From Candidatus Zhuqueibacterota bacterium (lineage in GTDB: Bacteria; Zhuqueibacterota; Zhuqueibacteria; Thermofontimicrobiales; Sulfurfontimicrobiaceae), in assembly GCA_016927835.1 (NCBI GenBank), contig JAFGMA010000399.1:62001-126000 (forward strand): a stretch of DNA of 64,000 nucleotides. The letters are read 5' to 3'. Made by a program: the position numbers and the translations under genes. The notes below the pieces were generated by a model, which ran no database searches, was not told where the DNA came from, and saw only the letters and a program-made list of their open reading frames with translations. Shown here piece after piece: positions 54,071-61,952 of the stretch; the stretch's first letter is position 1; each line of letters starts with the position of its first letter.

Positions 54071-55033
54071 TTATGCCCGGGAAGCATGCTCCTTGAACCA
54101 CTTTACAAAATCGGCGATCCCCTGCTCCATATTCATCGAAGGCGCATATCCCAATTCTGCCCTTGCCTTTTGGATGTCCGCAAAGGTTATATCCACATCA
54201 CCGGGTTGCATCGGCAGGCGCTCGATAGTTGCATCAGTGCCAACATTCCGCGCGATTAATTGGATTAGCTCTCGTAACTGGATCGTCTTTGATTCGCCCA
54301 GGTTATAAATATTGTAGCCGCTGCATTTTTCAATCGCAAGATTAATCCCCTGGATAATATCAGAAATGAATGTATAGTCCCGTTTCGAAGAGCCATCGCC
54401 ATACATCGGGATTTTTTCACCATCATGAATGAGCCTGGTAAAGCGGTGGATTGCCATATCGGGTCGTTGCCTGGGACCGTAAACCGTAAAGAACCTCAAG
54501 CAAGTAATCGAAATCTGGTACAAATGATGATAAGTATAGCAAATTATTTCTCCCATCCTCTTGGTAGCCGCATACGGAGAAATTGGGTGATCAACGAAAT
54601 CGTCTTCGGCAAAAGGTACCTTTTTATTATTTCCGTATACGGACGAAGAGGATGCGAAAATGAATTTCTCAATGTGATGTTGTTTCGCCATTTCCAGCAA
54701 ATTCATCGTGCCTTTGATATTGACATCCTGGTACAACATGGGCTCTTTCAATGAAGGACGAACACCGGCACGAGCCGCCAGGTGGACGATACAATCAAAT
54801 TTATCAGCCCTAAAAATTTTCTCGAGCAAATCCGTATCCCGAATATCACCTTCAAAGAGCTTGAAATCCGTATGGTTTTGGAATTGACTGATATTATTCC
54901 ATTTAATTGAAGGTGTGTAGTAGTTGTTAAAATCATCAAGGCAAGATACATGATTGCCGTGCTTGAGCAGCGATTCGATCAGATGTGAGCCAATAAACCC
55001 CGCACCACCCGTAACAAGTAGTTTCATCATCAT
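54071..55033 (-). CDS. UDP-glucuronate 4-epimerase-like SDR
   Basis: 320 aa. VTGGAGFIGSHLIESL (NAD-binding), SSSVYG, YAATKRMGE (Tyr-x3-Lys), LRFFTVYGPRQRPDMAIHRF and LPMQPGDVDITFADI are the signatures of LspL/Cap1J-type UDP-GlcA 4-epimerases. It would interconvert UDP-GlcA and UDP-GalA, drawing on Ugd in the same locus. Three tandem ATGs leave the start uncertain by two codons. It lies 41 nt after wzc. Confidence 0.88.
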   Translation of the reverse strand: MMMKLLVTGGAGFIGSHLIESLLKHGNHVSCLDDFNNYYTPSIKWNNISQFQNHTDFKLFEGDIRDTDLLEKIFRADKFDCIVHLAARAGVRPSLKEPMLYQDVNIKGTMNLLEMAKQHHIEKFIFASSSSVYGNNKKVPFAEDDFVDHPISPYAATKRMGEIICYTYHHLYQISITCLRFFTVYGPRQRPDMAIHRFTRLIHDGEKIPMYGDGSSKRDYTFISDIIQGINLAIEKCSGYNIYNLGESKTIQLRELIQLIARNVGTDATIERLPMQPGDVDITFADIQKARAELGYAPSMNMEQGIADFVKWFKEHASRA

Positions 55034-55074
55034 ACTCTCGACTAGTTTTAATCCTTAAAAATATTTCAGCACGA

Positions 55075-57420
55075 TTAATACTGATAATAGCTATAGCCTT
55101 CATGGGCTAGATTCGTCTCTTCACCGTTTAATACAATACCCAGAATAGTAGCCGGAACATTGCGGAACATTTCCAATTTTTGTTTTGCAACGTCTCTGTT
55201 GGTTACACCTGAACGAATGACAACAACAACCCCATCAACTTGAGTTCCGATAACCACCGCATCGGTCGCAGCATTCAATGGCGGGCTGTCGAAAATGACC
55301 ATTTCGTACCGCCTGCGCGCTTGCTCAAGAAATCGTTTCATTTGGAGGGAACCGAGTAATTCAGAGGGATTTGGAAGCAAAGAACCACAGCTTATAACGG
55401 AAAGATTAGGTACATACGTCTCGTTAATAATTCGAGTAAAAGACTCCATATTTGTTAAAAAATTAGTAAATCCTGGTTCTTTGGGAATGCCAAAAGTATT
55501 ATGCAGGACACCACGTCGCAAATCGGCATCGATTAGCAACGTGTTGCTTCTTTGCTGCGCCATTGAAATAGCGATATTGGATGACGTAAAGGATTTTCCG
55601 TCACCGGGCGCAGTACTGGTTATGACAAGTGTATGGATTCGACCGGTTTTCTTTGAAAATATCAGATTGGTTCGAAGCGATCGATACGCTTCACCGATTG
55701 GTGTTGGTGAATAATCATGAGTGACAAGCTGATTGTCAATCTGCTTAATCTTTTCGGAATCGCGGTATTCGTCGGTTCCTTTGAAATCGATCTGCGGGAT
55801 GGTACCCAGAACCTGGAGCTTCAGATATTTTTTGATGTCATCCACTGATTTTATTGATTTATCAAAAAAATCGAGTGCAAAAGCGACGGCAATCCCGAGG
55901 ATCAAGCCTGCAATCCCACCGATGGCAGCCATTTGCTTTTTATTGGCATTTACAGGATATTCCGGAACGATTGCTTCCTGGAAAATTTCAATATTTTCAG
56001 AGTTTACTTTTTGGTTCATCAATGCATCGCGATACTCCGTATCAAGGGTTTTCCAGGTATCCCGCTTCATCTCCCAATCGCTTCTTAACTTGGCAAGCCG
56101 CTGTTTCTCCCTGGGCGCGCTTGTCATTCGCACATTGATCGAATTGAGGCGTTGCCGTGTACTGCCAATTTCTCTGCCTAATTTATTCAAATGCTCATTT
56201 GCCGCAGTCCGTATTTCATCCCGGGTAGCATTGATTTTAATTTCGAGTTCCTTCGCCTGATAATTATCCTCTGAAAATTCAGCGACGATCTCATCTCGTT
56301 GTTTTTCGACATCGATGAGTCGTTGCTGCAGCACAGTCATCTCCGGATCATTTTTAAAAGTTGAAAGCTGTGTCAGCGAAACATAAATATATTTCAGATT
56401 ACGATTATACCCATTTCCATTGCCTTTCGACTCAGCATTCAATTTATCCAGCATTGTAGCCAGGTCGGTACGTTCTTGCTGGTATACTTCGAGTTCGCCT
56501 TCAAGTTTGGATTTTTCCGACAATTTTTCTTCGAGTTGATAATCGAAATCCCCGGTATATGATGCCTGAAATTCACTCATCGCTGAGGAAGCGGCATCGA
56601 AGTCATCCTTGGCAAGTGTCAGCCGTTCATTTAAAATGTCGATCTTTCGTTTGGCTTCTATATCTTTTACATTCATGCTCTCATTTTTATAAATCTCAGC
56701 CAGACGATTCACAGTTTTGGTGACCATGACCGGATTATCGCCCGTCATTTGGAGCGTCAACAGGGGTCCGCCACCGCCTCGCAACTGAACCTGCTTATTC
56801 TCCAACATGGCATCGACAGCATACCGAAATCGCGTAATTTCAAAATTAATTTCCCGGGGCAAATCATGGATGCGTTCAGAAAACTTGAAACTAAAGCCAT
56901 TTGCGCTCTGGCTCAGTACTTGTGCCTCTATAATTGATCCCTGCAGGATTACTTTTCCGACTTTATCTCCAGCGCTGATAGCATAAATTTGGTACGTTCC
57001 GTCATCTTTAAAAACGAGTCGATATTCTCCTTCTTTCGGATCTTTTATGGTCGAGAATTCTTTGAATACCTGAGTTCGATCAACCTTTATATCACTGTCT
57101 TTCGCTTTTTTGATTTTTAGCACCAGTCCTAATTGTTGGACGACTTTTTCGCTGAAACGCCGGCTATTCAACTCGGTCATCCGGGTTTCGAGCAGACTTC
57201 GATCCAGTCCGGCATAATCCTTGAATCTGATAATGGTTTCGGCTTCATAAACCGGAGGTTGTTGTTTGATGTAAATTCCCCACGGAATTGCAGCCAGCAA
57301 TGTAATGCCAATAATAAGCCATTTTCGTTTCAATAAAACGCCTATATATCTGGCAATATCTATGCTTTCTTCTTCTTCCTGGGAATCCTCGACAAATAAT
57401 TGATCGAATTGATCAGCCAT
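55075..57420 (-). CDS. wzc: Polysaccharide co-polymerase / tyrosine autokinase
   Basis: TTG at 57423 is immediately followed by ATG at 57420, which has GGAG 7 nt upstream (781 aa). N-terminal Wzz domain with a membrane segment (~33-50), a long periplasmic coiled-coil region (~250-480), a second membrane segment (~505-525), then the BY-kinase: STAPGDGKSFTSSN (Walker A, ~605), LLIDADLRR (A'), YEMVIFDSPP (Walker B, ~710) and a C-terminal tyrosine cluster GYSYYQY. It controls chain length and export together with Wza; phosphorylation of the tyrosine tail is the known regulatory switch in this family. Confidence 0.93.
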   Translation of the reverse strand: MADQFDQLFVEDSQEEEESIDIARYIGVLLKRKWLIIGITLLAAIPWGIYIKQQPPVYEAETIIRFKDYAGLDRSLLETRMTELNSRRFSEKVVQQLGLVLKIKKAKDSDIKVDRTQVFKEFSTIKDPKEGEYRLVFKDDGTYQIYAISAGDKVGKVILQGSIIEAQVLSQSANGFSFKFSERIHDLPREINFEITRFRYAVDAMLENKQVQLRGGGGPLLTLQMTGDNPVMVTKTVNRLAEIYKNESMNVKDIEAKRKIDILNERLTLAKDDFDAASSAMSEFQASYTGDFDYQLEEKLSEKSKLEGELEVYQQERTDLATMLDKLNAESKGNGNGYNRNLKYIYVSLTQLSTFKNDPEMTVLQQRLIDVEKQRDEIVAEFSEDNYQAKELEIKINATRDEIRTAANEHLNKLGREIGSTRQRLNSINVRMTSAPREKQRLAKLRSDWEMKRDTWKTLDTEYRDALMNQKVNSENIEIFQEAIVPEYPVNANKKQMAAIGGIAGLILGIAVAFALDFFDKSIKSVDDIKKYLKLQVLGTIPQIDFKGTDEYRDSEKIKQIDNQLVTHDYSPTPIGEAYRSLRTNLIFSKKTGRIHTLVITSTAPGDGKSFTSSNIAISMAQQRSNTLLIDADLRRGVLHNTFGIPKEPGFTNFLTNMESFTRIINETYVPNLSVISCGSLLPNPSELLGSLQMKRFLEQARRRYEMVIFDSPPLNAATDAVVIGTQVDGVVVVIRSGVTNRDVAKQKLEMFRNVPATILGIVLNGEETNLAHEGYSYYQY

Positions 57421-57474
57421 CAATACTCTCCGATAATATGATTAATGAATGTGACTTATTTTCTGTTCTCCGAA

Positions 57475-58170
57475 TTAGCGTCTCTCTTCAATTTGTACAT
57501 AAAATAATACTGCCGTCATGATAAATGTTGCATATCGCATCAAAACTTCGATTCTGAAGCCTCCTTTATATGGCGCGATGATCTGATCGCCTGAACGGAC
57601 GTTTACATCCTCAAGGGAATAGCCATACTCAAAGCTCTTCAATAAATTTTCCATGACAACCCCCCCGCTCCGTTCGACACGCATTTTCTTCAAATCACAG
57701 TTCTCAGCCGGACCACCAGCCAACTCCACCAGTTCCCACAGCGAGCTTTTGGCATCAATTCTATAGGAACCGGGTTTATTAAATGCCCCTTGCATAACCA
57801 CTCGAATCAGTGGAGTAACAATGATAATGGGATTTTTAATGTAGGGCTTATATTTTTCAACAAGCTCTCCTTCCAGACTTTCAACGGTCATTCCTTTAAC
57901 CCGAACTCTGCCGACAATCGGAAATATTGCGTTTCCATCACCATCAATGATATAATCTGCGGTTAACAAATCGATGAGATCCTGCTTAATATTGCGTTGA
58001 GCAGCCTGCCACACAAAAATCCGCAACGCATCGCCCGGCATAATCTTCTTTGTTGATTGAGGCGACGGAACCGATCCGGGCGCTGCTATTACTTCCATTG
58101 CGCCGATGAAAACGAACAATCCAATGATTAGGTGAGTTGAAAAGTGCTTGAATTTTTTCCCGATGAGCAT
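57475..58170 (-). CDS. wza: Wza-like polysaccharide export protein (short form)
   Basis: 231 aa; signal peptide (~1-30), polysaccharide export domain with MPGDALRIFVWQ, DYIIDGDGNAIFPIVGRVRVKGMT, then one SLBB-like domain (MQGAFNKPGSYRI). E. coli Wza is ~380 aa, so this form is short. No lipobox is visible at the signal cleavage site. A final hydrophobic stretch (VLMRYATFIMTAVLFYV) may be a membrane helix. First gene of the glycan locus, 52-54 nt before wzc; RBS AAAGGA 7 nt upstream. Confidence 0.88.
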   Translation of the reverse strand: MLIGKKFKHFSTHLIIGLFVFIGAMEVIAAPGSVPSPQSTKKIMPGDALRIFVWQAAQRNIKQDLIDLLTADYIIDGDGNAIFPIVGRVRVKGMTVESLEGELVEKYKPYIKNPIIIVTPLIRVVMQGAFNKPGSYRIDAKSSLWELVELAGGPAENCDLKKMRVERSGGVVMENLLKSFEYGYSLEDVNVRSGDQIIAPYKGGFRIEVLMRYATFIMTAVLFYVQIEERR

Positions 58171-58689
58171 TCTCTCATCCTTTCGTTTATAATTTATAAT
58201 TATGCACTTATAATTCTCAATTTCAATGATACACGTTCACTTTCCTTACATGTCCGCCCCTTTAGGAGAAGGAAGAACTTTGAAATCACATCCCGTTTTT
58301 CTTATGACAGGTTTATTAAGTATCAGGTGAGTTTTCCGATTATATGTGAAAAGCATTAAAACTGCTTCAATCAGTCCAAATTTGTCTCGTTTTCGTATTG
58401 ATGTGTGGAAAAATTAAATTCAATTTTATCATGTTCCAGCTACTCTCCGGGATCCGACATAATTGGTTTTGAAGCAAAAAAAGCCACGCGAACAGCCGGA
58501 ATCCAGATTTTAATATTTTCACACACATGAAATTGGAACGCTTAATTCAAAAACAGAATATATAGGTATATATCGGGCATTTTGTAACAATCTTGAGTGA
58601 CATATATCAAGATTTGTATATTTTTGTAGCACTAGTATCCCGGCTATTTTACAGATCGACCAATTTCCGATCAGTCAGCTACGGATGGA
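58171..58689. other. Leader region of the glycan locus
   Basis: 519 bp without a gene, AT-rich. It must contain the promoter for the wza-to-methyltransferase run. No JUMPstart/ops element (GGCGGTAG) is present on the minus strand. An inverted repeat AATCTTGA-N10-TCAAGATT (58589-58614) lies past the STAS gene stop and could be its transcription end, though without a U-tract. Confidence 0.6.
58185..58225 (-). promoter_or_regulatory. Candidate sigma-70-like promoter of wza
   Basis: On the minus strand TTGAGA, 16 nt, TATAAA is found 20-50 nt before the wza ATG, in AT-rich sequence. Spacing and hexamers are acceptable but the region has several overlapping TATAA-like words, so the exact boxes are uncertain, and the leader would be very short. 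Confidence 0.3.
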
Positions 58690-59406
58690 TCACCGCGACC
58701 GATAAAATCGAATGCGTTTTTCCTTGGTTTCCCAATTATAGCGCTTTAATATTTGCAAAATTTTTATAGGATTCGCCTTAACGTAGCCGAAGCGGCTGGT
58801 ATTCAAAGCTTTGCGTATTTGAAAAACCCCTTGCCGCGGATCATCAATGATTATCAACCGTATCTTCTCAGCAAGTGGCAATTTAGCCTCATTTACCTTT
58901 GGCTTGCCAAGCCCTTTTCTGGATTTGACGATTTTCCCGCTCTTATCAGCGGGCATGATATTCTGTCTCGGCACCCCGGCAGCCTTTACTTGCTCGGGTT
59001 CAATCTTTGAGGGACGCCGTTCGATGCTTCGGGTTATATCCAGTCCCAGTGCAATATCAAAATCGTTGATAGCTTCTTCCATATTATCATAGTATGAAAG
59101 GATGCGATTGAATTCGAGCATTTCAAATACTTCATACACATCCGGCATCATCTGTACGATTTTCAGGTCGCCGCCACTCTCTTTTATTCCTCGAATCTCA
59201 CCAACGAATACGCCCCAGCCGGCGCTGCTCACGTAATTCACTGCCCCCATATCTACAACGACCTGGAAAACACTATGGCTGAGGATGCGATCAATATATT
59301 TTCGGAGTTCGACACAGGTATTGGTATCAATGAATCCTTGCACGCGCACCATCGCAATATCGCCGCGAACCCCAACGCTAGATGTATGAATTTGAATACC
59401 TTCCAT
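58690..59406 (-). CDS. STAS-domain (anti-anti-sigma-like) protein with basic C-terminal domain
   Basis: 238 aa. Residues ~8-115 are a STAS domain with VVDMGAVNYVSSAGWGVFVGEI; Ser60/Ser61 occupy the position phosphorylated in SpoIIAA-type antagonists. A Lys/Pro-rich linker (~130-175) leads to a ~60-residue domain (IRLIIIDDPRQGVFQIRKALNTSRFGY) that looks helical and may be a winged-helix-like fold; I do not recognise it. Predicted role: a partner-switching regulator. No cognate kinase or sigma factor is in the window. It lies directly upstream of the glycan locus, separated by 519 bp, so regulating that locus is a testable inference. Confidence 0.82.
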   Translation of the reverse strand: MEGIQIHTSSVGVRGDIAMVRVQGFIDTNTCVELRKYIDRILSHSVFQVVVDMGAVNYVSSAGWGVFVGEIRGIKESGGDLKIVQMMPDVYEVFEMLEFNRILSYYDNMEEAINDFDIALGLDITRSIERRPSKIEPEQVKAAGVPRQNIMPADKSGKIVKSRKGLGKPKVNEAKLPLAEKIRLIIIDDPRQGVFQIRKALNTSRFGYVKANPIKILQILKRYNWETKEKRIRFYRSR

Positions 59407-59828
59407 TTGATATCAATCAGTTAAATTATTGGCAAACGCATCCTGCTGCGACTTAATGCTCCATTGATTAGAAAATTCATCATCAAGTAAGTTGCCAGAC
59501 AGGCAAGGATTTCAAATGGAGGCATCTCTCCGGCTCACCGCCAGGCTGGGCATCGCTCATGGGGATCCTGCATATTCCCGGCAGTTAATCGGATGGTGCG
59601 ATGCGCAAATTTAGTGCCATGACTGGTCTGACTCGTTAATACCGCTAGTGAGAATGTAACCTTACAACTTTCTCGTATTTCTGATGAAATTTCTTTTTTA
59701 ACTGCTTATGTTTTCATGTGTTGCTACGAAACAATGTTCCAAGCTGAAACAAGAAATCTCTTTATTTGTATTATTTTTAAAGAGGTTATAGCACTTTTTA
59801 TTGTGCAATTGATCGATAAAAATTATCA
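59407..59828. other. Non-coding region upstream of the STAS gene
   Basis: 422 bp without a gene-like frame. Left half contains dense inverted repeats (59505-59610), right half is AT-rich with a CTCTTTA-N13-TAAAGAG repeat (59758-59784) past the galT stop. Confidence 0.6.
59505..59610 (-). promoter_or_regulatory. Possibly structured leader of the STAS gene
   Basis: On the minus strand GCATCGC and GCGATGC (7 bp) enclose GGGA...TCCC, and are followed by GGAG-AGATGC-CTCC. The segment GAGCCGGAGAGATGCC resembles, with two mismatches, the B12 box of cobalamin riboswitches, but the rest of that fold is not present. A structured RNA is possible; class unknown. Confidence 0.3.
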
Positions 59829-60833
59829 TCAATTTTCTCTCAACCATTCCGCCGCCGCCTCGGGCGGGACTGGATTGATATGAATTCCTGATCCCCATTC
59901 AAAGCCGGCTGTGCTTGATATTTTTGGGATAATTTCGATATGCCAATGAAAATCTATATTTTTAGAATGGGTGAACGGGCAACTATGCAAAATTAGATTG
60001 TACGCCGGATCGTTGAGTCCCATCTTGATTTTCTTGAGTACATCCTTTAGATTGATTGCCAGATCAAAATAATAGTCATCTTCCATATTCTCATAATTCG
60101 CTATATGGTTAATCGGCAGAATCCATGACTCGAAGGGAAAACGAGATGCAAATGGTGCCAGTGCTGTAAAATGTTTCGATTCAAATACAACTCTGGTTTT
60201 TTCAAGCCGCTCTCTCTTTATTAAATCACAGAAAACACATGTTTTATGTCGAGAGAAATATTTGCGGAAGCCTTCCAATTTCTCTTTGATAGCTTTGGGT
60301 ACTATTGGCGTGCCGATGAGTTGTGAATGGGAATGCTCCAACGAGGCGCCGGCAGCAAAGCCTTCATTTTTGAAAATAATAACATACTTCAACCGCCGAT
60401 CTTGCTTCAAGTGGAGAATCCGATATTGGAATGCTTTTAGAATATCAAAAATATGCCTGGGTGGAAAATCAGTAAATTTTGCAGCGTGGTCAGGTGTTTC
60501 AACAAATACCTCGTGGGCACCAATTCCATTCAGTTTATGAAAAATACCATTATGCTCCGGCGATACCTTTCCAGTGTGCAGCAAAGCGGGATACTTATTG
60601 GGAACAATTCGAATTTTCCATCCCGGACCATCCTTTTTCGAATCGTTCGAACGCAACGCATAAATTTCCGGCGGCGTTTTATCTTCATTGCCTTCGCAAA
60701 AAGGGCAAAAACCGTTAATCTTCTCGTAGTGCGGTTTTATTATCCAATCTGAACCGCGTTGGCTACGTTCTTTTGAGATGATAACCCAATGACCGACAAT
60801 TGGGTCTTTTCGAAATTCTGGCATGGTTGGCAT
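59829..60833 (-). CDS. galT: Galactose-1-phosphate uridylyltransferase
   Basis: 334 aa. PEFRKDPIVGHWVIIS start, CPFCEGNEDKTPPE (zinc Cys pair), LEHSHSQLIGTP (His-x-His-x-Gln nucleophile motif), a second Cys pair TCVFCDL and FHWHIEIIPK in the second HIT domain. It exchanges UMP between UDP-Glc and Gal-1-P (Leloir pathway), or acts on related sugar phosphates. It could feed UDP-Gal to the glycan locus. No galK or galE is adjacent, so bacterial GalT-like enzymes of other specificity remain possible. Confidence 0.88.
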   Translation of the reverse strand: MPTMPEFRKDPIVGHWVIISKERSQRGSDWIIKPHYEKINGFCPFCEGNEDKTPPEIYALRSNDSKKDGPGWKIRIVPNKYPALLHTGKVSPEHNGIFHKLNGIGAHEVFVETPDHAAKFTDFPPRHIFDILKAFQYRILHLKQDRRLKYVIIFKNEGFAAGASLEHSHSQLIGTPIVPKAIKEKLEGFRKYFSRHKTCVFCDLIKRERLEKTRVVFESKHFTALAPFASRFPFESWILPINHIANYENMEDDYYFDLAINLKDVLKKIKMGLNDPAYNLILHSCPFTHSKNIDFHWHIEIIPKISSTAGFEWGSGIHINPVPPEAAAEWLREN

Positions 60834-61069
60834 GTGATTTCATAAATATTCAATCGTGCAGGAGTATAGGGCATTATAATAGATATGTGGCTCACATGAA
60901 GCAAATCGGCAAGTTGGTTATTCGAATTTTAATATAAATCGGAATCGAGCGCACGAATTTTTTCCTGAGGAACGTCGTCATTTTTCAAACCGCAGACACA
61001 CATTGCGATTGAATTCCAAAATCATTCAAACGATTTTCAGGAAATCATCCAGTATCGTATAATTGGTAT

Positions 61070-61102
61070 CGCAGGGTAGCCTGGCTGAATAGCTGCCCTG
61101 CG
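61070..61102 (-). terminator. Hairpin past the TPR lipoprotein gene
   Basis: CGCAGGG (61070-61076) pairs with CCCTGCG (61096-61102), with AGC/GCT inside. It starts 8 nt past the stop codon on the minus strand. There is no U-tract, so it may be a terminator that needs factors or an mRNA 3'-end stabiliser. Confidence 0.45.
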
Positions 61103-61109
61103 TCAGGAA

Positions 61110-61940
61110 CTAAAGAGCGCTCAGGAACCGTCGCGCCTTAGTAATATATTCACTCTTGGGATAATGCGTTACAAGGCGTTCAAACTCCTCTCGTGCACGT
61201 TCTCTTTCATTCAACCGTAAATAGCACATTCCGAGTTTGAGTTGGGCATCATCATTTTTATTCGAATTCGGAAATGAAAATACTTTTTCAAAAGCCGCAA
61301 TAGCTTTTGTATACATGCCCAGACCATAATAACATTCGCCGATCCAATATTGGCAATTATCGGCATAGGAATTATCCGGATTTGATGCCAGAAGCTCTTC
61401 AAAAAGCGGAATTGCCGCTTTGTACCGTCGCGCCTCATATTCTTCACGGGCATTAGTATAGCGTGCCTGGTAGCCGCCGGATGGCAGCGACGCGCTGGTG
61501 CTTAGTTTCGATCTGGAGCGTTCGTTTTCCAATTCGACCGCCAACTCGTTTGACCGCTTGCGTTCCTCATCAAGTTCTGATGCCAGTTTTTGAATTTCCA
61601 GTTCCTTCGCATCAATCTCTTTTTCAAGCGTTTCAACCGCTTTCGATCCTTCAGCCTCAGAGGATGCTTTTTCTTCCACTGGTTGCTTATTTTCGGCTTT
61701 TTCTTCTTTTGTTAGACCGAGCAATTTCAATACTTCTTCTTCATCGCCGCTTTCTTTCTTGGCATCATCCTCACTGGTAGTTGTGTTGAATAATTCATCG
61801 AATTCCGTATTATCTTTGCCGCCGATATCTGCATTCTCATCAAAATCAGCCTTTTTCCCGCAGCCAACTGCCAGAGCAATGATAAAAATGATGGCAATTG
61901 CTAAAGAAGATAATTTTCTTGATGCGAATTGATTTTTCAT
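61110..61940 (-). CDS. Lipoprotein with coiled coil and tetratricopeptide repeats (YbgF/CpoB-like)
   Basis: The track start is GTG (61949) abutting GGAG; ATG at 61940, 8 nt from GGAGG, is preferred (276 aa). Signal peptide ends in LAVGC (lipobox). An acidic, low-complexity stretch (~35-95) and a coiled coil (~100-145) precede three TPR-like repeats (YTNAREEYEARRYKAAI, YWIGECYYGLGMYTKAI, LGMCYLRLNERERAREEF). This layout matches YbgF/CpoB-type proteins working in the envelope with Tol-Pal, but no tol genes are here. It lies 12 nt after the barrel protein gene. Confidence 0.83.
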   Translation of the reverse strand: MKNQFASRKLSSLAIAIIFIIALAVGCGKKADFDENADIGGKDNTEFDELFNTTTSEDDAKKESGDEEEVLKLLGLTKEEKAENKQPVEEKASSEAEGSKAVETLEKEIDAKELEIQKLASELDEERKRSNELAVELENERSRSKLSTSASLPSGGYQARYTNAREEYEARRYKAAIPLFEELLASNPDNSYADNCQYWIGECYYGLGMYTKAIAAFEKVFSFPNSNKNDDAQLKLGMCYLRLNERERAREEFERLVTHYPKSEYITKARRFLSAL

Positions 61941-61952
61941 TTCAAACACCTC

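Noticed and set aside
53822-54259. Plus-strand ORF of 145 aa partly in a gene gap
   Set aside because: Half of it overlaps the epimerase gene, there is no RBS, and the translation has no recognisable features.
58589-58614. Intrinsic terminator of the STAS gene
   Set aside because: Perfect 8-bp inverted repeat but AT-rich and without a U-tract on the minus strand; kept only as a remark.
58171-58689. JUMPstart/ops element for RfaH control of the glycan locus
   Set aside because: No GGCGGTAG-like sequence on the minus strand in the leader.
59521-59536. Cobalamin riboswitch on the minus strand
   Set aside because: Only the B12-box-like segment matches; the conserved core (GGUG...UCC, CCCGC.ACUG) is absent and the downstream gene has no link to B12.
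59521-59560. ZTP-like motif CCGCCAGGCTGGGCA on the plus strand
   Set aside because: No plus-strand gene follows and the 5' half of the ZTP fold is not present.
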